Of a DNA stretch of 64,000 nucleotides, positions 51,711-63,597 are shown one piece after another. Both the position numbers and the translations under genes were made by a program. Every line of letters begins with the position of its first letter. Within the stretch, counting starts at the first letter, position 1. Source of the DNA: Mesodorylaimus sp. YZB2_4 (Eukaryota; Nematoda; Enoplea; Dorylaimida; Dorylaimidae). Under the pieces are notes generated by a model that was given only the letters and a program-made list of their open reading frames with translations, made no database searches and was not told the origin of the DNA. The stretch is from positions 186,001 through 250,000 of the forward strand of contig JASANH010001188.1 in the NCBI GenBank assembly GCA_030248295.1, given 5' to 3'.

Positions 51711-54700
51711 ATGGCGGAATCGGATGGGGAAATGCCTAATTACGATCATTTAGTCGCGGCTCAAAATCGAAAACATAAAAAAGCTGGCGGATTTCAATCT
51801 TTTGGTGAGTTGAATTTCTTCGTTTTTAACTGAGAACTTTTCGTTTGTGTATTTTTCCGGTAATGCTGGTTTTCTTTTTTAGGCCTGGATCAAGCAGTTT
51901 ACAAGGCTATTTTAAAGAAAGGCTACAAAATCCCGACTCCGATTCAACGAAAAGTACGCGCTCTCCCTTATTTTTAGTCTTTTTTCAGAAAATTTTAAAA
52001 TAAAATGCCTTTTTAATTTTTGTAATGAAAACCGAAAATTCGTGTTTAGGCTATTCCATTACTTCTGGATGGAAAGGACGTTGTTGCTATGGCTCGCACT
52101 GGCAGCGGTAAAACGGCCGCTTTCTTGTTGCCCATGTTTCAAAAACTGAAATGTCGCAATGCAAAATCGGGAGTTCGAGCCTTGCTTATTTCGCCCACGA
52201 GAGAACTGGCTCTACAGACGTTTAAATTTTTGAAAGAAGTAAGCATACAGTTTGATTTTGTATGGTATTCAATGTTAGGTAAGCACAAAGTTTGAAGTTC
52301 CCTCTCATTTCATCGTTGGAGAGATCGCTCTTTTACTAGACTTGTTTTCTTCTGACTGATGACCAGAAGATCAAATGATGCGTTCTCTGCTTGAAACTGG
52401 CCAGTCTGATAGTTTCAATCGATTTTTCCTGTTTGGTTGCAGCTCGGCAAATACACCGGCCTCCGAGCAACCATTTTAGTCGGCGGGGATTCGTAAGTCT
52501 TCTCTTTTCTTCTTTTTTCATCTCATTTCTAATAATTTTCTAGTATTTTTTAGAATGGAAGAACAATTTTCTGCCGTTCACGAAAATCCGGATGTGTAAG
52601 TGTAATTTTCGTGCTCTGTAATCGGATACCCTAACTTCGTCGCTGTTTCAGAATCATCGCCACTCCTGGGCGCCTTCTGCACGTCGTTGTTGAAATGAAT
52701 CTAAAACTCAAATCGGTCGAATATGTGGTTTTTGATGAAGCTGATCGGTGAGCACTCCCCCCCTCCTCGACCATGCTGTGCCACTCGAGTCTTCTCGATT
52801 TAGTTTGTTCGAAATTGGATTCGAGGAACAATTGCTCGATGTCTTGAAAAGATTGCCGGATAATCGTCAAACGTCGTTATTCTCTGCGACTTTGCCAAAA
52901 TCGCTGATCGATTTCGCTAAAGCTGGATTGAATCAACCGACTTTGATTCGATTGGATGTGGAATCGAAATTAAGCGATCATTTGAAGGTAGGACTGTGAT
53001 TTTTATCAAGCGATAGCGATCGATTGTCAAAAATGGGAAAGTAACCGATTAGCAGCTGATCGATTCCATTGATATCGGTCGCTTGATCAACTCTGATTAA
53101 TGATAGATCGATTGATACGATTGATTGAGTTGTTGATGTCGATTAGGATCAGACGTTTATCTGATGGTTACATCAGGTCCAGGAAAACTGCATGGCATGG
53201 CAGGACCCTTTATCGTTTATCGATTTTTTCCCAATGTATTTTTTCAGATGTCTTTCATTTTTTCGCGGTCGGACGACAAATTGGCCGTTCTTCTGTTCTT
53301 ATTACGCAATGTGATCGAAAATGGGGAGCAGACGATCATTTTCGCGGCCACCAAGCATCATATCGAGTATGGCTAGGTCTGTATTGATAGGATGGCCGTC
53401 TCGTAAGATTGTGAATTTTAGGTATTTGCGGGAATTGTTGTGCAGGGCTAGTTTCGAGTGCAGTTACTTGTACAGTTCTCTGGACGGAGTGGCCCGAAGG
53501 CAGCAGATCGAAGCATTTCGGCAGAAGAGAACGCATATTCTATTATCGACCGATTTGGCGGCGCGTGGTGTGGATATTCCTTTGCTGGACGTGACCATCA
53601 ATTACCATTTCCCGGCCAAGGCTAAATTGTTCATTCATCGAGTCGGTGAGTGTGCTTTGGTTGAGCCCGAGGCGTGCTGACTCGATGAGAGAGAGATTGT
53701 GGCACCTGGGTTAGAAGACCTGTGCTGGGTTTTGGTCTTCGTCAAAGAGGGTCGGGCCGGGAATCCGTGTCCGTTCTGTGCGGTTACTGACGGGCAATCA
53801 GATGCGAGGTAGCCTGGTTGGACGCGCTAGGTTAGGCTCCCTGGTCCCAGCCGCAGGGTGGAGTCAGCATTGATCCATCGACCCAGAGTAGGAATTGGAT
53901 CGGGATCAGGATTCGGGTTGAGGGTTGGATCGGTCGATGCAGGGGTGGAGCAGGTGGGAGCTGTGGAAGGGGTCAACCAGTCGCGCATGGTCTTGGCATG
54001 ATTGCTGACCATGATCGCCGTGCCGTTCAGGTCGAGTAGCTCGTGCTGGTCGAAGTGGTCGTGCCTACAGTATCGTCTCGCCGGAGGAAATGCCATTCGT
54101 CGTGGACTTGTTCTTATTTTTGGGTCGATCTTTAAAAATCTTACGAAATGGACATAAAGGTAGGCGAGAAATATTTTCTGCGAGTCAGTAAGTGAAACTT
54201 TGTGTTTTCAGATGAAGCGGACACGGAAGCCGTAGGGACAGTGCCTCAATCGGTTATCGACGCGGAGGACGAATTTCTTCGAAATTGTCAGGATGGATCG
54301 GCTGATTTGGTGAGGATTGTGCCATCTTTTGTTATTTCATAAAGTACTGGGCTCGTTAGGAACAAATGGGTTTCGCTTGAAGGCATGCCAGTTCACAGGC
54401 CTAAAATTTACTTATCGATTGAAACAAAATAATCGATCGATCGATCAGTTAATGAGAGGAGCTGCGACGGCTCAGTTGGCTAGGGAGTTGGTCTCGCACT
54501 GCTTGGGCGAGCAACCCTGAACAGGAGACCGCATTTTTAGTTCTGCTGAGGACGGCAGTTTTGTAAATCCGTTCTCAGAGAGGGAAGTCTCACCTGGTAC
54601 AGCAAACGAGTGGAGAACACCAGTCGGGAAGGAGCCCTCCCTTCTCGCCCAGTATCATCCCAGAGCGCTGGTGCTGGTGCTAGTACAGGATGCCATTTGC

Positions 54701-56803
54701 AGAAAAAAACTTGCTGTGAGGGTTGGTCGTCTCACCAGATCAGGACTGCTTGCCAGTCTTTGGCAAAACGGGTTGGAGACCCCATGGGGGAACTTGGGCA
54801 GCGCGGGATTCAGCCTACAAGAATCAGTCAATAAGTCATCTGTCGATCGATCGATGACTCATCACATCAAGTCGCAGCTCCTTAACTCAAACTGATCTGA
54901 AAATCAGTCTTTGATAATCCCATTTCAGACCACAGTGAATCCAACTTGCTATTTTAGGCCAGTTTGAAACAAGTAGCCGTCAAGGCTTATGGACAGTACG
55001 TGCGCTCGCGACCGACACCCAGCGCCGAGAGTGTGAAACGGGTGAAAGCCGAGAACATGCTGACCAATGTGGCCTACCATCCCCTCTTCCAAAGGGACCG
55101 TGGAAATGAGGATGGCCAAAGGATGGATCAGGAATTGGAGTCGGAGCAGGCGTCTTTGTTGAGTAGCCTGAAGAATTACAAGCCTCAGTTGGTAAGGAAT
55201 AGAATGATTAATATTCGGGGAGGATGATAAGATTTTCTGTGATTTTTCAGACTATCTTCGAATTGGGAACGAGTAACAAACACGAAACTTGGAGGATTAT
55301 GAAAGCGAAACGTGCGATTCATGAAAAGAATCCTCGTGTCGAGAAGGAAGCTGCGAATCAGGAGGAACAGACTGAGTCGAATGGTGGGAGTAGAATGCAA
55401 GAGGAGGCTGGCGAGGATGAGATCCAGGTGAGGATTGTCTGTGTGTGTGTGTGTGTGGTGGAGGGGGTCAATGGGTGGGGAATGCATGGAAAGGGCTTGA
55501 GTGTTTATGTAATTTGTCTGCTTTTTCCGAATTTTGGTGGGAAGTACTGCGCTTGAGGCGCGTGGTTTGCGGGAGGCAATCAGAATGCGGTACTTAACAA
55601 GCGAAGGGACGTGAGATGATTGCGTATTTTGAACATTCTAGGAAGCTTTCTCCGAGGTGATTGATTCTAACTTTCGATTACGCGATTCAAAAGAATCGAA
55701 AGAGGTCAAGAAGAAAAATAGAGATAAGAAAGGGGCGGTGTCAAAGACGAAAGAGAGGAAAGGTGACGAAAAGCAGTATTTCATTCCATATCGACCATCC
55801 GATTTTCATTCGGAGCGAGGGTAAAAAAGGAGAATTGACTCTGCAGGTACATTTTGATGGAATATTTTCTTTTAGACTGGCATTAGAAAAAGGAGGATTT
55901 GAAAAGGAGGCCGAGGCGGCGGTTTTAGATTTGACGGGCGATGATGAGCAAGGATTTAAGAGGAAGAGGAATATGACGAAATGGTGAGATGGTGAGATTT
56001 ATGAGATTGACGAGGATTTTTTCAAAAAATGGTTTTCAAAAATTTTCGAAAAATGATTAGTGCGAATCGATATTTTAGGGATCGAAAAAAGAAAAAGTTT
56101 GTGAATGTTGATGAATCAAAGAAAGGTGGTCCAGTCAAGAAGATTCGAACGGAGAGCGGGGTTTGGGTGCCAGCCACTTATAAAAGCGATTTGTATGAGA
56201 AGTGGAAAAAGAAGAAGCGAGGTCATATGGGTGGTGGTGACGATGAGGATGGAAGTGGCGATGAGGGCGGAAAACGTGCCCGATTCAGTGTGGGACGTGG
56301 ACGTGGGAGAGGTGCGTGGGGATATTGGACGGGGGGCAGCTTTAATCGTGCGCTTAGGGGGCCTTTAAAATGCAGGGTTTTAATTTGACACTAGCTCCTC
56401 GCTCGAGGCCCGATGGGTAGGCGTCCGCCTGACGCCAGGTGCGCAGTTGAAGCGAGTGTTCGATTGGGAAATCATCGATGGGGAAATCATTTTGTGTGTA
56501 AAATATTTGTGCTGTGATGTGGTCAAGTATGAACATGATTGTGATTTGTATTTTGTAGGAAGAAATCATCAGGCGCCAGACACCTCGAAAGCAAAGGGCC
56601 GTCGTGGTGGTCGACCAAAATCGGAATTGAAACGACCAGAAAATATCTTGAAGGAGAGGAAACGAAAGGCTGCGATTCAGTCCTATCAGAAGCATAGAAA
56701 GGAACAGAAAGCGGGCGGACGAGGTAGAGCGAGAGATTCGGGTGGAAGTAAAGGCGGAGGAAGGGGAATGAGGTCGAATAGGGGCGGAAAGAGGAAAAGA
56801 TAG
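51711..56803 (+). CDS. DDX54: ATP-dependent DEAD-box RNA helicase DDX54/Dbp10
   Basis: Nucleolar helicase for large-subunit ribosome assembly. Seventeen exons join in phase: 51711-51804, 51883-51953, 52050-52238, 52443-52492, 52554-52595, 52652-52747, 52804-52987, 53248-53366, 53422-53645, 54031-54159, 54212-54309, 54958-55191, 55251-55427, 55642-55820, 55876-55983, 56079-56311, 56559-56803; 823 residues. Motifs in order: Q motif (GYKIPTPIQ), I ARTGSGKT, Ia PTRELALQ, Ib [42 protein letters not shown]. The tail has the family's own blocks [39 protein letters not shown] and WDRKKKKFV, ending in a GR/K-rich stretch. Several short exons (42 and 50 nt) are easily missed. Large introns 53646-54030, 54310-54957 and 56312-56558 hold repeats. 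Confidence 0.97.
54455..54545 (+). repeat. tRNA-like SINE head in a DDX54 intron
   Basis: GCGACGGCTCAGTTGGCTAG resembles the D-arm/A box of a tRNA, followed by GGTCTCGCACTGC. The expected B box is replaced by GCAACCCTGAACAGG. Inside intron 54310-54957; a decayed tRNA-derived repeat. Confidence 0.45.
55440..55457. repeat. (GT)n microsatellite in a DDX54 intron
   Basis: About nine GT units just after the donor at 55428. Confidence 0.85.
56395..56465 (+). repeat. tRNA-like fragment in the last DDX54 intron
   Basis: GAGGCCCGATGGGTAGGCGT and GTCCGCCTGACGCC look like the A-box and anticodon region of the S1-type heads. The B box is degenerate (GAGTGTTCGATTGG). It lies in intron 56312-56558. Confidence 0.4.
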
Positions 56804-56874
56804 ATATTATGATTGCATATTTTTGGTGTTCTTTGAAGTTTGGACTGATTTATACTTGTTGAGAGACTGATGCT

Positions 56875-56880
56875 AATAAA
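56875..56880 (+). terminator. polyadenylation signal of DDX54
   Basis: AATAAA about 72 bp past the DDX54 stop. Confidence 0.65.
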
Positions 56881-56886
56881 GGCAGT

Positions 56887-57190
56887 GTCGAACTTGTCGA
56901 AGAGAATGGTGCAGTCCAGCTTTGATTTGTTGGATCATCATCACATCATAAATGCGAAGACGTATATCATGTTTTTGTCGAGTGTCACAGAGTTCAGGTT
57001 TTTTGGGACAAAGTGAACGCACTCATTCTTGGATCTGACCCGACCATCACTTTGAAGGATGAAAGCAGGATTTTTGGAGTGACTGGCGGAAAATCCTCAC
57101 ATCTGAAGATGATTGTAAACTTGATTTTACAATCAGCGCAGAGATGCTTTTGGTTTGCTAGAATGGATTGTGGAAAAGAATTCAGGCACT
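56887..57190 (+). pseudogene. isolated LINE ORF2 C-terminal fragment
   Basis: The plus strand can be read, with no break after the first 60 bases, as EDVYHVFVECHRVQVFWDKV, then KDESRIFGVTGG and ILQSAQRCFWFARMD. It is parallel to the end of the LINE at 58.8-61.4 kb. A 5'-truncated insertion just behind the DDX54 polyadenylation signal. Confidence 0.8.
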
Positions 57191-57698
57191 GACCTTTGGG
57201 TTTCACTTTAAAAACCCTTTCGACTTTTGTCTAAAACATAGGTATACCTTGACCTTGAGCATTTATTGATAGGCACGCGTTTTCTTCTCATACGAGGGTG
57301 CTTTTGTCTCATAATATTTATGATTAGTGGTCCTTGCTCATCGAATTCAATCAGTACTTGATGTGATGAAGATTGCAGGTGATAATTGTGTCACTAACAT
57401 CTAACGACTGAAATCCTTGTTAGTGGACTGGCTTTGGCATGTATGAATAACTGTGCAAGTAAACAAAATTTTGATGAAAAAAATCAGGTAAAAAAAACAC
57501 TATAACACTAAGTCTGCCTTAAAAAAAAATTTGCTGTTTGTAGATCCTGATTGAATCGAAGAAAATCAAATGACACTGTCGTTTCATGGTCCTGAATGGG
57601 CAATCAAGGATGCTGACGACGTCAATGGGGACAAAGAGGACAAAGACGCCTCTGGCCAGTCCGCATTGACCTCGTCTGAGCAGGGTGTCGCCCCAGCC

Positions 57699-57705
57699 TA
57701 TATAA
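57699..57705 (+). promoter_or_regulatory. TATA-box-like site
   Basis: TATATAAGGG in a GC-rich setting with TCATTCC about 25 bp downstream, a good TATA/initiator spacing. No gene or long terminal repeat can be tied to it. Confidence 0.3.
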
Positions 57706-58374
57706 GGGAGGGGATCCGAGGGGCAGTCATTCCACCTTCCTTTCTTCCCCAGCCTCCTTGGCTGAATTTTGTGCCTCTGTCGGGCTGGGACCCACTGTTG
57801 CGGTCGGAACTGTGGTCGTGTCGGACGTGCATCGTGGACTCGGTTCGTTGCACATTCGCCACAGGCCTGGAGTTCTGGTCGGCCGAGCGGACTGAGGGAC
57901 GGCTGGTCGGGCCAGTTCGGGTTGTTGGTGTTGTGTCCAGTCATCACAGCCTGCACTGGCCTGCACTGGCCTGCACCAGTCCTCCCACTCATGTCTTCCC
58001 TCTCACTCGTAGCCCGTTCGGGGTGTGTGTTTGGTCGTGGGGAGACGAGTCATGACTAGACCCACACTCCGCACGGTCCTCGGACCCATCTGCTTGTTGG
58101 TCGGGGCCAGTGCACCAGTTCTAGGCCGGGGCGAGTGCACACCGAGTCCCTGCTCGGACCTCGTTGCGTGCATGTCAGCTCGGTGGCGGGGTCTTGTCGT
58201 CACCGAAGCTGCGCATTCACGCATCGAGGCCTCGAAACCCGACATTCGTGCAGGCTGGCCACCCCAATGGGCGTGTTTCTGGTCTCAGTATTCAGTCAGG
58301 CCTGCGGTATTCAGTCATGACTAGAGCCACACTCACAAGGGCGGCCAGCACTCCCTCGAATGCGAGGTGGGAAC

Positions 58375-58637
58375 GTGAATTTGTTCCTCGGTCAGCAAGA
58401 TTTAGAGCTCACCGGGTTCGAATTCATCTTTTCGCCGCCAGCACGTCTTCATGATCCTCAGGTTCAAAAGCGTTTGTCCTCTCCTGAGCATATTTCTGGT
58501 GATGCTGTCCTCGTTCATGACCAGTCGTATGATCGGCGGCAAGGATCAATGCACTTGTTTATGCACTCAGGCGGGGTCGAATAGTGAATTTGTTCCTCGG
58601 TCAGCCAGATTCAGAGCTCACCGGGTTCAAATTCATC
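58375..58637 (+). repeat. 54-bp direct repeat, 209 bp apart
   Basis: Units 58375-58428 and 58584-58637 share GTGAATTTGTTCCTCGGTCA and GAGCTCACCGGGTTC with few changes. The GGGTTCGAATTC word is B-box-like, so this may be a SINE dimer or an internal tandem repeat. Confidence 0.65.
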
Positions 58638-58754
58638 CTTTCTCCTTGCAGAATCAGCGTTGGAACGCAGAATTTTGCGCTTGCACTTTGAGCTTTGCAC
58701 TTGCTTGTGATTCAGAGAACTAGAAATACCGGTATAGGTATACTCGATTTCCTC

Positions 58755-61380
58755 AACGCCCTAATCTAACAAATTCACGAGAGGCGGCTCTGCAAAATAA
58801 TCCTGGAACATGCGCGGTGACAGAATGCACCTGGCTCGTTTAGTCAAAACTTTCAACCTCCTCCGCAGTGCATCCCACAAGTCCACTATCTTGTCTTCAT
58901 CCTCAAAGTCAGCCCTCGCATACCATATGCACCGTTGTGCTGACTGCAAAACCATGTTTGCAAAGCAGGCGATATGCTTGCGATGTTGGCCGGTGATACC
59001 AAAGATCTTATTCTCCTCCCTTAGAATTAGTGATGGGTCAACTTTCTTCAACAGAAACTCCACTTTTTCCCAGAATTCGCGTGGCCTCGGGCACTGGACG
59101 AAAACGTGGTACACATCCTCGTTCTCATCTGTTCCCTGCTTCTTACAGTACTTGCAGTGTGAATCAACCTCAGATACAAAATGCGAGACTTTGCTTCTTG
59201 TGTACAGTGCCTTATACAGTAGAGCGTAGTGTATACTTCGCGTATGGCCATCGACGTGCTTGGTCCTATTGAGCCTCCAGTATGCCTTAAAGTCGATATG
59301 CTCGTTTCCTAGCTTGCCCTTCCAATACTCCTGCATTGCTAGCGTAGCTTTCCCCGCCTTCTTTTCATCATGTGCTCATACAGCAGCTTGGTCTTGACGT
59401 GTTTAATCGGATATGTTCTTGTATCCAATCCAACAGTGCCTTGATCCGATAAGCTGAATTTGGCAGTCTTCACAGCCCTGCGCATATCCCTGTACAGCTG
59501 GGGCACCATTATGCTGTCCAATTGGTTCAGGTTCGCATATCGCACTCTCTCATAGAAAAAATCAAAGCACGCACCCCACGCAGCATCCTGCTGTGCAGTC
59601 AGCCTACGTAGAAGAAGCATCAATCTGAAGGCTAGAACCTTGGTATTCACGTCTGGATAGTTAACACCTCCGAGGTCTCTGCCTCGTTTTAAAATCAATT
59701 TATTCACCATGTTCGATTTAGAAGGATGCCAGAAATATGCATCCGTATGTTTCTCAAGCATCCGGCGCAACAATCGATGCTAAGTACCACACTTTGGACA
59801 GAAAATAGGTGCTTAGGACATGGACTCTCCCAAAATATGATATCTCACTGTTGGGACTCCTACTATTCAATGTTCCTATATGGTCTCTTGCAGCTGCCCA
59901 GTTATCCGCTATCTCCATGCCAGTGCTGCGAATCCAAAATCCATACACTTTTAACTGCTGGACCAAATACTTCGACAGATCCTCCTCCATCCCTGTCCTG
60001 TTCGCTGCTGTCGCGCCTAGTGGTAAAATTTTGGTTTTTGCCTCTTTCAGCGTGCCACCCGAGGCGTTCCTAAATGTTTTGTACACTTCAAAAATGCGTT
60101 TGATAAAGGCAGTATCCGCCACCAAAAAGTTGGTATCATCAGCAAAGTTGCTGATTTTTAGCTCCCGTCCTAGTATGTCTAATCCTTTTACAGCTGCGTC
60201 CCTCCTAATGAAATTTGTGACTGTCTCTGAGACGAGCACGTACAATAAGGCCGACAAAGGGCACCCCTGCCGGATTCCTCTGCTTGGAGTAAAGGGAGAT
60301 GAGATGAATCCATTCACCTGCACCGCTGATGAGACCTTCCCTGGTTTATAGATCAGTCGAATCCAGCTTTGAAAGACTGGTCCTAGCCCAAAGTACTCTA
60401 TTCATATAATCCCATTCGACTATGTCAAAGGCTGTCATATGGTCCACGGAAAGAAGCATGCCTTCCGCCCCAGTCTCACTGATGTACTCTACAGCATTGT
60501 AGAGGGTCAAGACCCCGTCTCTTATGTCTCTTGCAGGCACCGAGCAGGTCTGGTCCGGATGGACCACCTTGCCCATCACTTTCCTTAGTCTCATGACCAG
60601 CACTTTCGCCAGAATCTTATAGTCCACATTTAACATTGTCAGTGGCCGCCAGTTAGACCTTTCCGCCTTATCCCCTTCCCCCTTGTACAGTTGAGAAATT
60701 ATGCCGAGGTAGCAGCTAGGAGGGAGGGCGCCTAACCTTGATGAGGCCCCGTAGACCTTACTTAGTATCCATCCCATGTCAGCCGAGAAAAGACTGTAAA
60801 ATTCGATTGGCAGGCCGTCACTGCCGGGCGACTTCTTCTTTTTAAATGTGCGCATCGCAGTCCGTATTTCATCTTCGTCAATCTGCTTGCCTAGTTCCTC
60901 CCTGTCTTGGTCATCAGCTAAGCAATAAGGAGCCTGTCCCAAGAAGAGATCAGCAGCCTCCCCGTCAATTGATCCTGTACTGGTAAACAGATGCGCGTAC
61001 TGCCTTCTTATTTCCTGTATGACTTCCAGGTGGTCTTCGTACAAGGTCCCATCCTCCTTGCGGATCGTATAAATTGTCCTACTCTCAGCCGAGTTTTTCT
61101 GCATTAACTTGGCCGTTGTTAATGTAAACTGGTCAGTTGCCAGGTCCCTATAATGCGTGTTCATTAACCTCTTCCTAACTTCCTCGCGATCATAAGCTTT
61201 GAGCCTCTCGCGAACATCCATGGTTCCATGCCAGGATGCCATGCCCATTGCCATTACCATGGTTCCATGCCAGGATTTTGGCAAAGGAACAATATCACAG
61301 GGACGGCTGGGAATTCTCGGATTTTTGTTCAGATATGCTCCTGAGAGGCTAGTTAAATTCGCCAAGAAGCTGGGGCAGAA
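58755..61380 (-). mobile_element. 5'-truncated L1/Tx1-like LINE, frame-broken
   Basis: On the minus strand the RT region shows KKKKSPGSDGLPIEFY, RPLTMLNVDYKILAK and LLSVDHMTAFDIVEWDY (61365-60346). After a frame change it continues with RGIRQGCPLSALLYVL and FADDTNFLV (60323-59754), then a connector (59773-59339). The C-terminal part (59336-58761) has a zinc knuckle, CKYCKKQGTDENEDVYHVF with a final C. At least three frame breaks and no endonuclease: inactive. It is a different lineage from the LINE at 8.5-14 kb (FADD instead of YADD). Two further copies of its C-terminal part lie at 56.9 and 63.6 kb. Confidence 0.88.
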
Positions 61381-61602
61381 TTTTGTGTTGTGAAATGATT
61401 AAGCAGCAGGTGGCCATGTTGTGTTGGTTGATTACATTCGCTAAATTGTTCATTCAATAATGCATTGTGGAAAAAGATTTTGAAGCTTGAGTGTAGTAGG
61501 GAGCTGTTATTTGGTGTTGTGTTATGCACCTGACGGAAGCTACTCCACTTCTTTAATATTACTTCACAACAGGGGCAACTATTCCCTTGTCACTCATCTC
61601 GT

Positions 61603-62741
61603 TCACACTTCGAGATCTGCCCGGCTGCCCCAGACTTCCACTTCTTCGCTTTCGCCGCTACTGTTGGACGATGAGTCATCGTTTTGATAGCAGTAGCAGA
61701 TATCGACACTGTCATCGAACTCGTCAAAATCTTTGCCGCATATCTCTTCGCACTTGTCTTGGAAGGCTCTGGATGTGCTACTGCCTAGAAACAGACACGC
61801 TGCTCGGAACATGGTTTTTCAACTAGCACATACTGTATGATAACCCTGGCCCCGCGGGCTCGCACCCCGTTCAAGGCTTGAATTTTATGTCTTTAATCTC
61901 GATGCATTCTTACCTTTTAAGGCTAATCGAACCGGAACTGTTATTATTTTGAACGAATCGCAGGTGCACGATGCCATGTCCAGGACTGCATTATTGACGC
62001 AATACTCTGCGCATATTGCCATGAATTGGCCGAAGTTAAAATTTGCTGCTAGAATCAGGATTTTTATCTTGGTTTGAGAAAACTTAGATAAAGTGTGCTG
62101 CATCATTTTCTGACTCAGGGCTGGGTAGTTGGTGCAGCTTCCTAAAAGAAGCTTCGGGCAAGGCAATTTTTCCACCCGTCCGTGAGCCGAACTCTGCTCA
62201 ATGGGGAAGCACTTACAAGTTGGAGAGAAATGGACTCGTGAACTGCATGTATGGATAGCAGTGTGGGTGGCAGAACTAACCAAGACTGATGGCAATGGGG
62301 TGTCACTCTTATACACCTGTCCAAGTGACACAGATAAGAGTCATACAGATAAGAGTTTTGTCCTTTGTATCCTGAAGCTTAACCAACTTCCATTTGCGTT
62401 GCCCCTGAGAGAAAAAAGGCTGAAACTGTGTCATCTGAAAGCAGTGCACCCTGCCAGATCGAGGAAAAAGTTTTTCTAATTGTATACTTACAAACTGCAG
62501 CATCGGCAAAAGGGGATTTTGCGTCGGAAAGAGTAAGGTGCGGTGGAGGAGGTGGTGGAGGAGGAGGCTCCTCTCGATCTGAAGCAGGGACTTGTTCAAA
62601 CGGGCCCGTCGAGGGCGGGTCCACCGGCGCCACCAAATCAGCGCTGGCAGCCAGACTGCGCTTATCAGACGGAAGGTGGTGGAAGGCAGCACTTGTCGCC
62701 ATAAGCGCGGCATATAGAGCCAGGCAGATAAGAGAACACAT
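61603..62741 (-). CDS. secreted protein with a duplicated C-x3-C...C-x-C motif
   Basis: Three exons, 62741-62492, 62045-61914 and 61784-61603 (TGA), all joined in phase 1, give 187 residues. Exon 1 encodes a signal peptide (MCSLICLALYAALMATSA), a basic DKR site and a poly-Pro stretch. Exon 2 has CAEYC then CTC (C-x3-C-x11-C-x-C); exon 3 has CEEIC then CYC with nearly the same spacing, and an acidic Ser/Glu tail. One module per exon with symmetrical phase-1 introns is the classic plan for exon duplication. The splice sites are consistent (GTAAGT, TTCTAGCAG; GTAAG, TTTCTAG). Family unknown. Confidence 0.65.
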
Positions 62742-63597
62742 TTTTAGAGACTTGTCGCCGGGATGGATCGAATCTAGAATTCTGCCTGTTCAAATAACAT
62801 CAGCTCGACAGTTTGGAGCCTGACTTTTTATTCACCTGTAATCCCCCGCCGCGACAGATTGTTTCAGGGCGTAACAGATCGCTGTTTTAGCAATTTTCTT
62901 TTACAAAGGACGAAACTAACTCGGCGAAACTACAGGAGCTATTTTCAGCCAGACATGACGTGTCCTTCGCCACGTCGTTCGTGGGTGCATCTCAAGCTGA
63001 CACTGGTCTTGGAAAGGTGTGGAACATATGCTGAGGGCACTGGCTGCTCGGAGAGATATGAAAAAGAGAACAGGCACAAAATGCTAGTGTAGACACGGCA
63101 GCAGGATCCAAAGTCGTTGTCGTAACGAAAGGAAAATGCGAGTTGAGTATTTCATGCTGTACATACACTTATTTCTGAAGATAGCACAGAACCAGGATGA
63201 AGCCCAGACTTGCTTCTTACGAAACTGTTACGATCGTCCCAGATTTTATCTTCGTCTGCCTCGCCCCGGCTGGGCCCCTTTTTATACCTGCCTCCTACCC
63301 TAACACCAACTACTAGTTTCTTGGCCTTTCGACCCAGACTACAAAAGAACGATCCAAACACACCTAAGGGACCAGAAAACAGGAGTGACTTAGCCGATTA
63401 TCATGGCTCACAAGACCACAGTGGATGACCAGTTGATTCGCTGTACAAAAAGCATTGCGCCCTCTTACATTGGCCACAAAAACCATTGGCCGTTGGACCT
63501 AAACGAAGGGAGGTGAGCCTCTCGATTATTCCTGCCCCTGAAACACCAGCCAGAATGGTGGACGTCCCCAGGGGGTAGGAATGCTGGTCACCATCCC
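62742..63597. other. intergenic, no gene seen
   Basis: 5' flank of the duplicated-Cys gene. Nothing recognised. Confidence 0.45.

Larger units (their letters stand above)
57191..58754. other. intergenic with repeats, no gene supported
   Basis: Contains a TATA-like site at 57699, three units of CTGCACTGGC near 57950 and a 54-bp direct repeat at 58375 and 58584. Open frames here show no domain or signal peptide. Confidence 0.45.

Noticed and set aside
57519..58055. Coding genes in the TATA-containing GC-rich stretch
   Set aside because: Overlapping frames on both strands, no splice or domain support, and nearby short tandem repeats; could be an LTR-like or SINE region.
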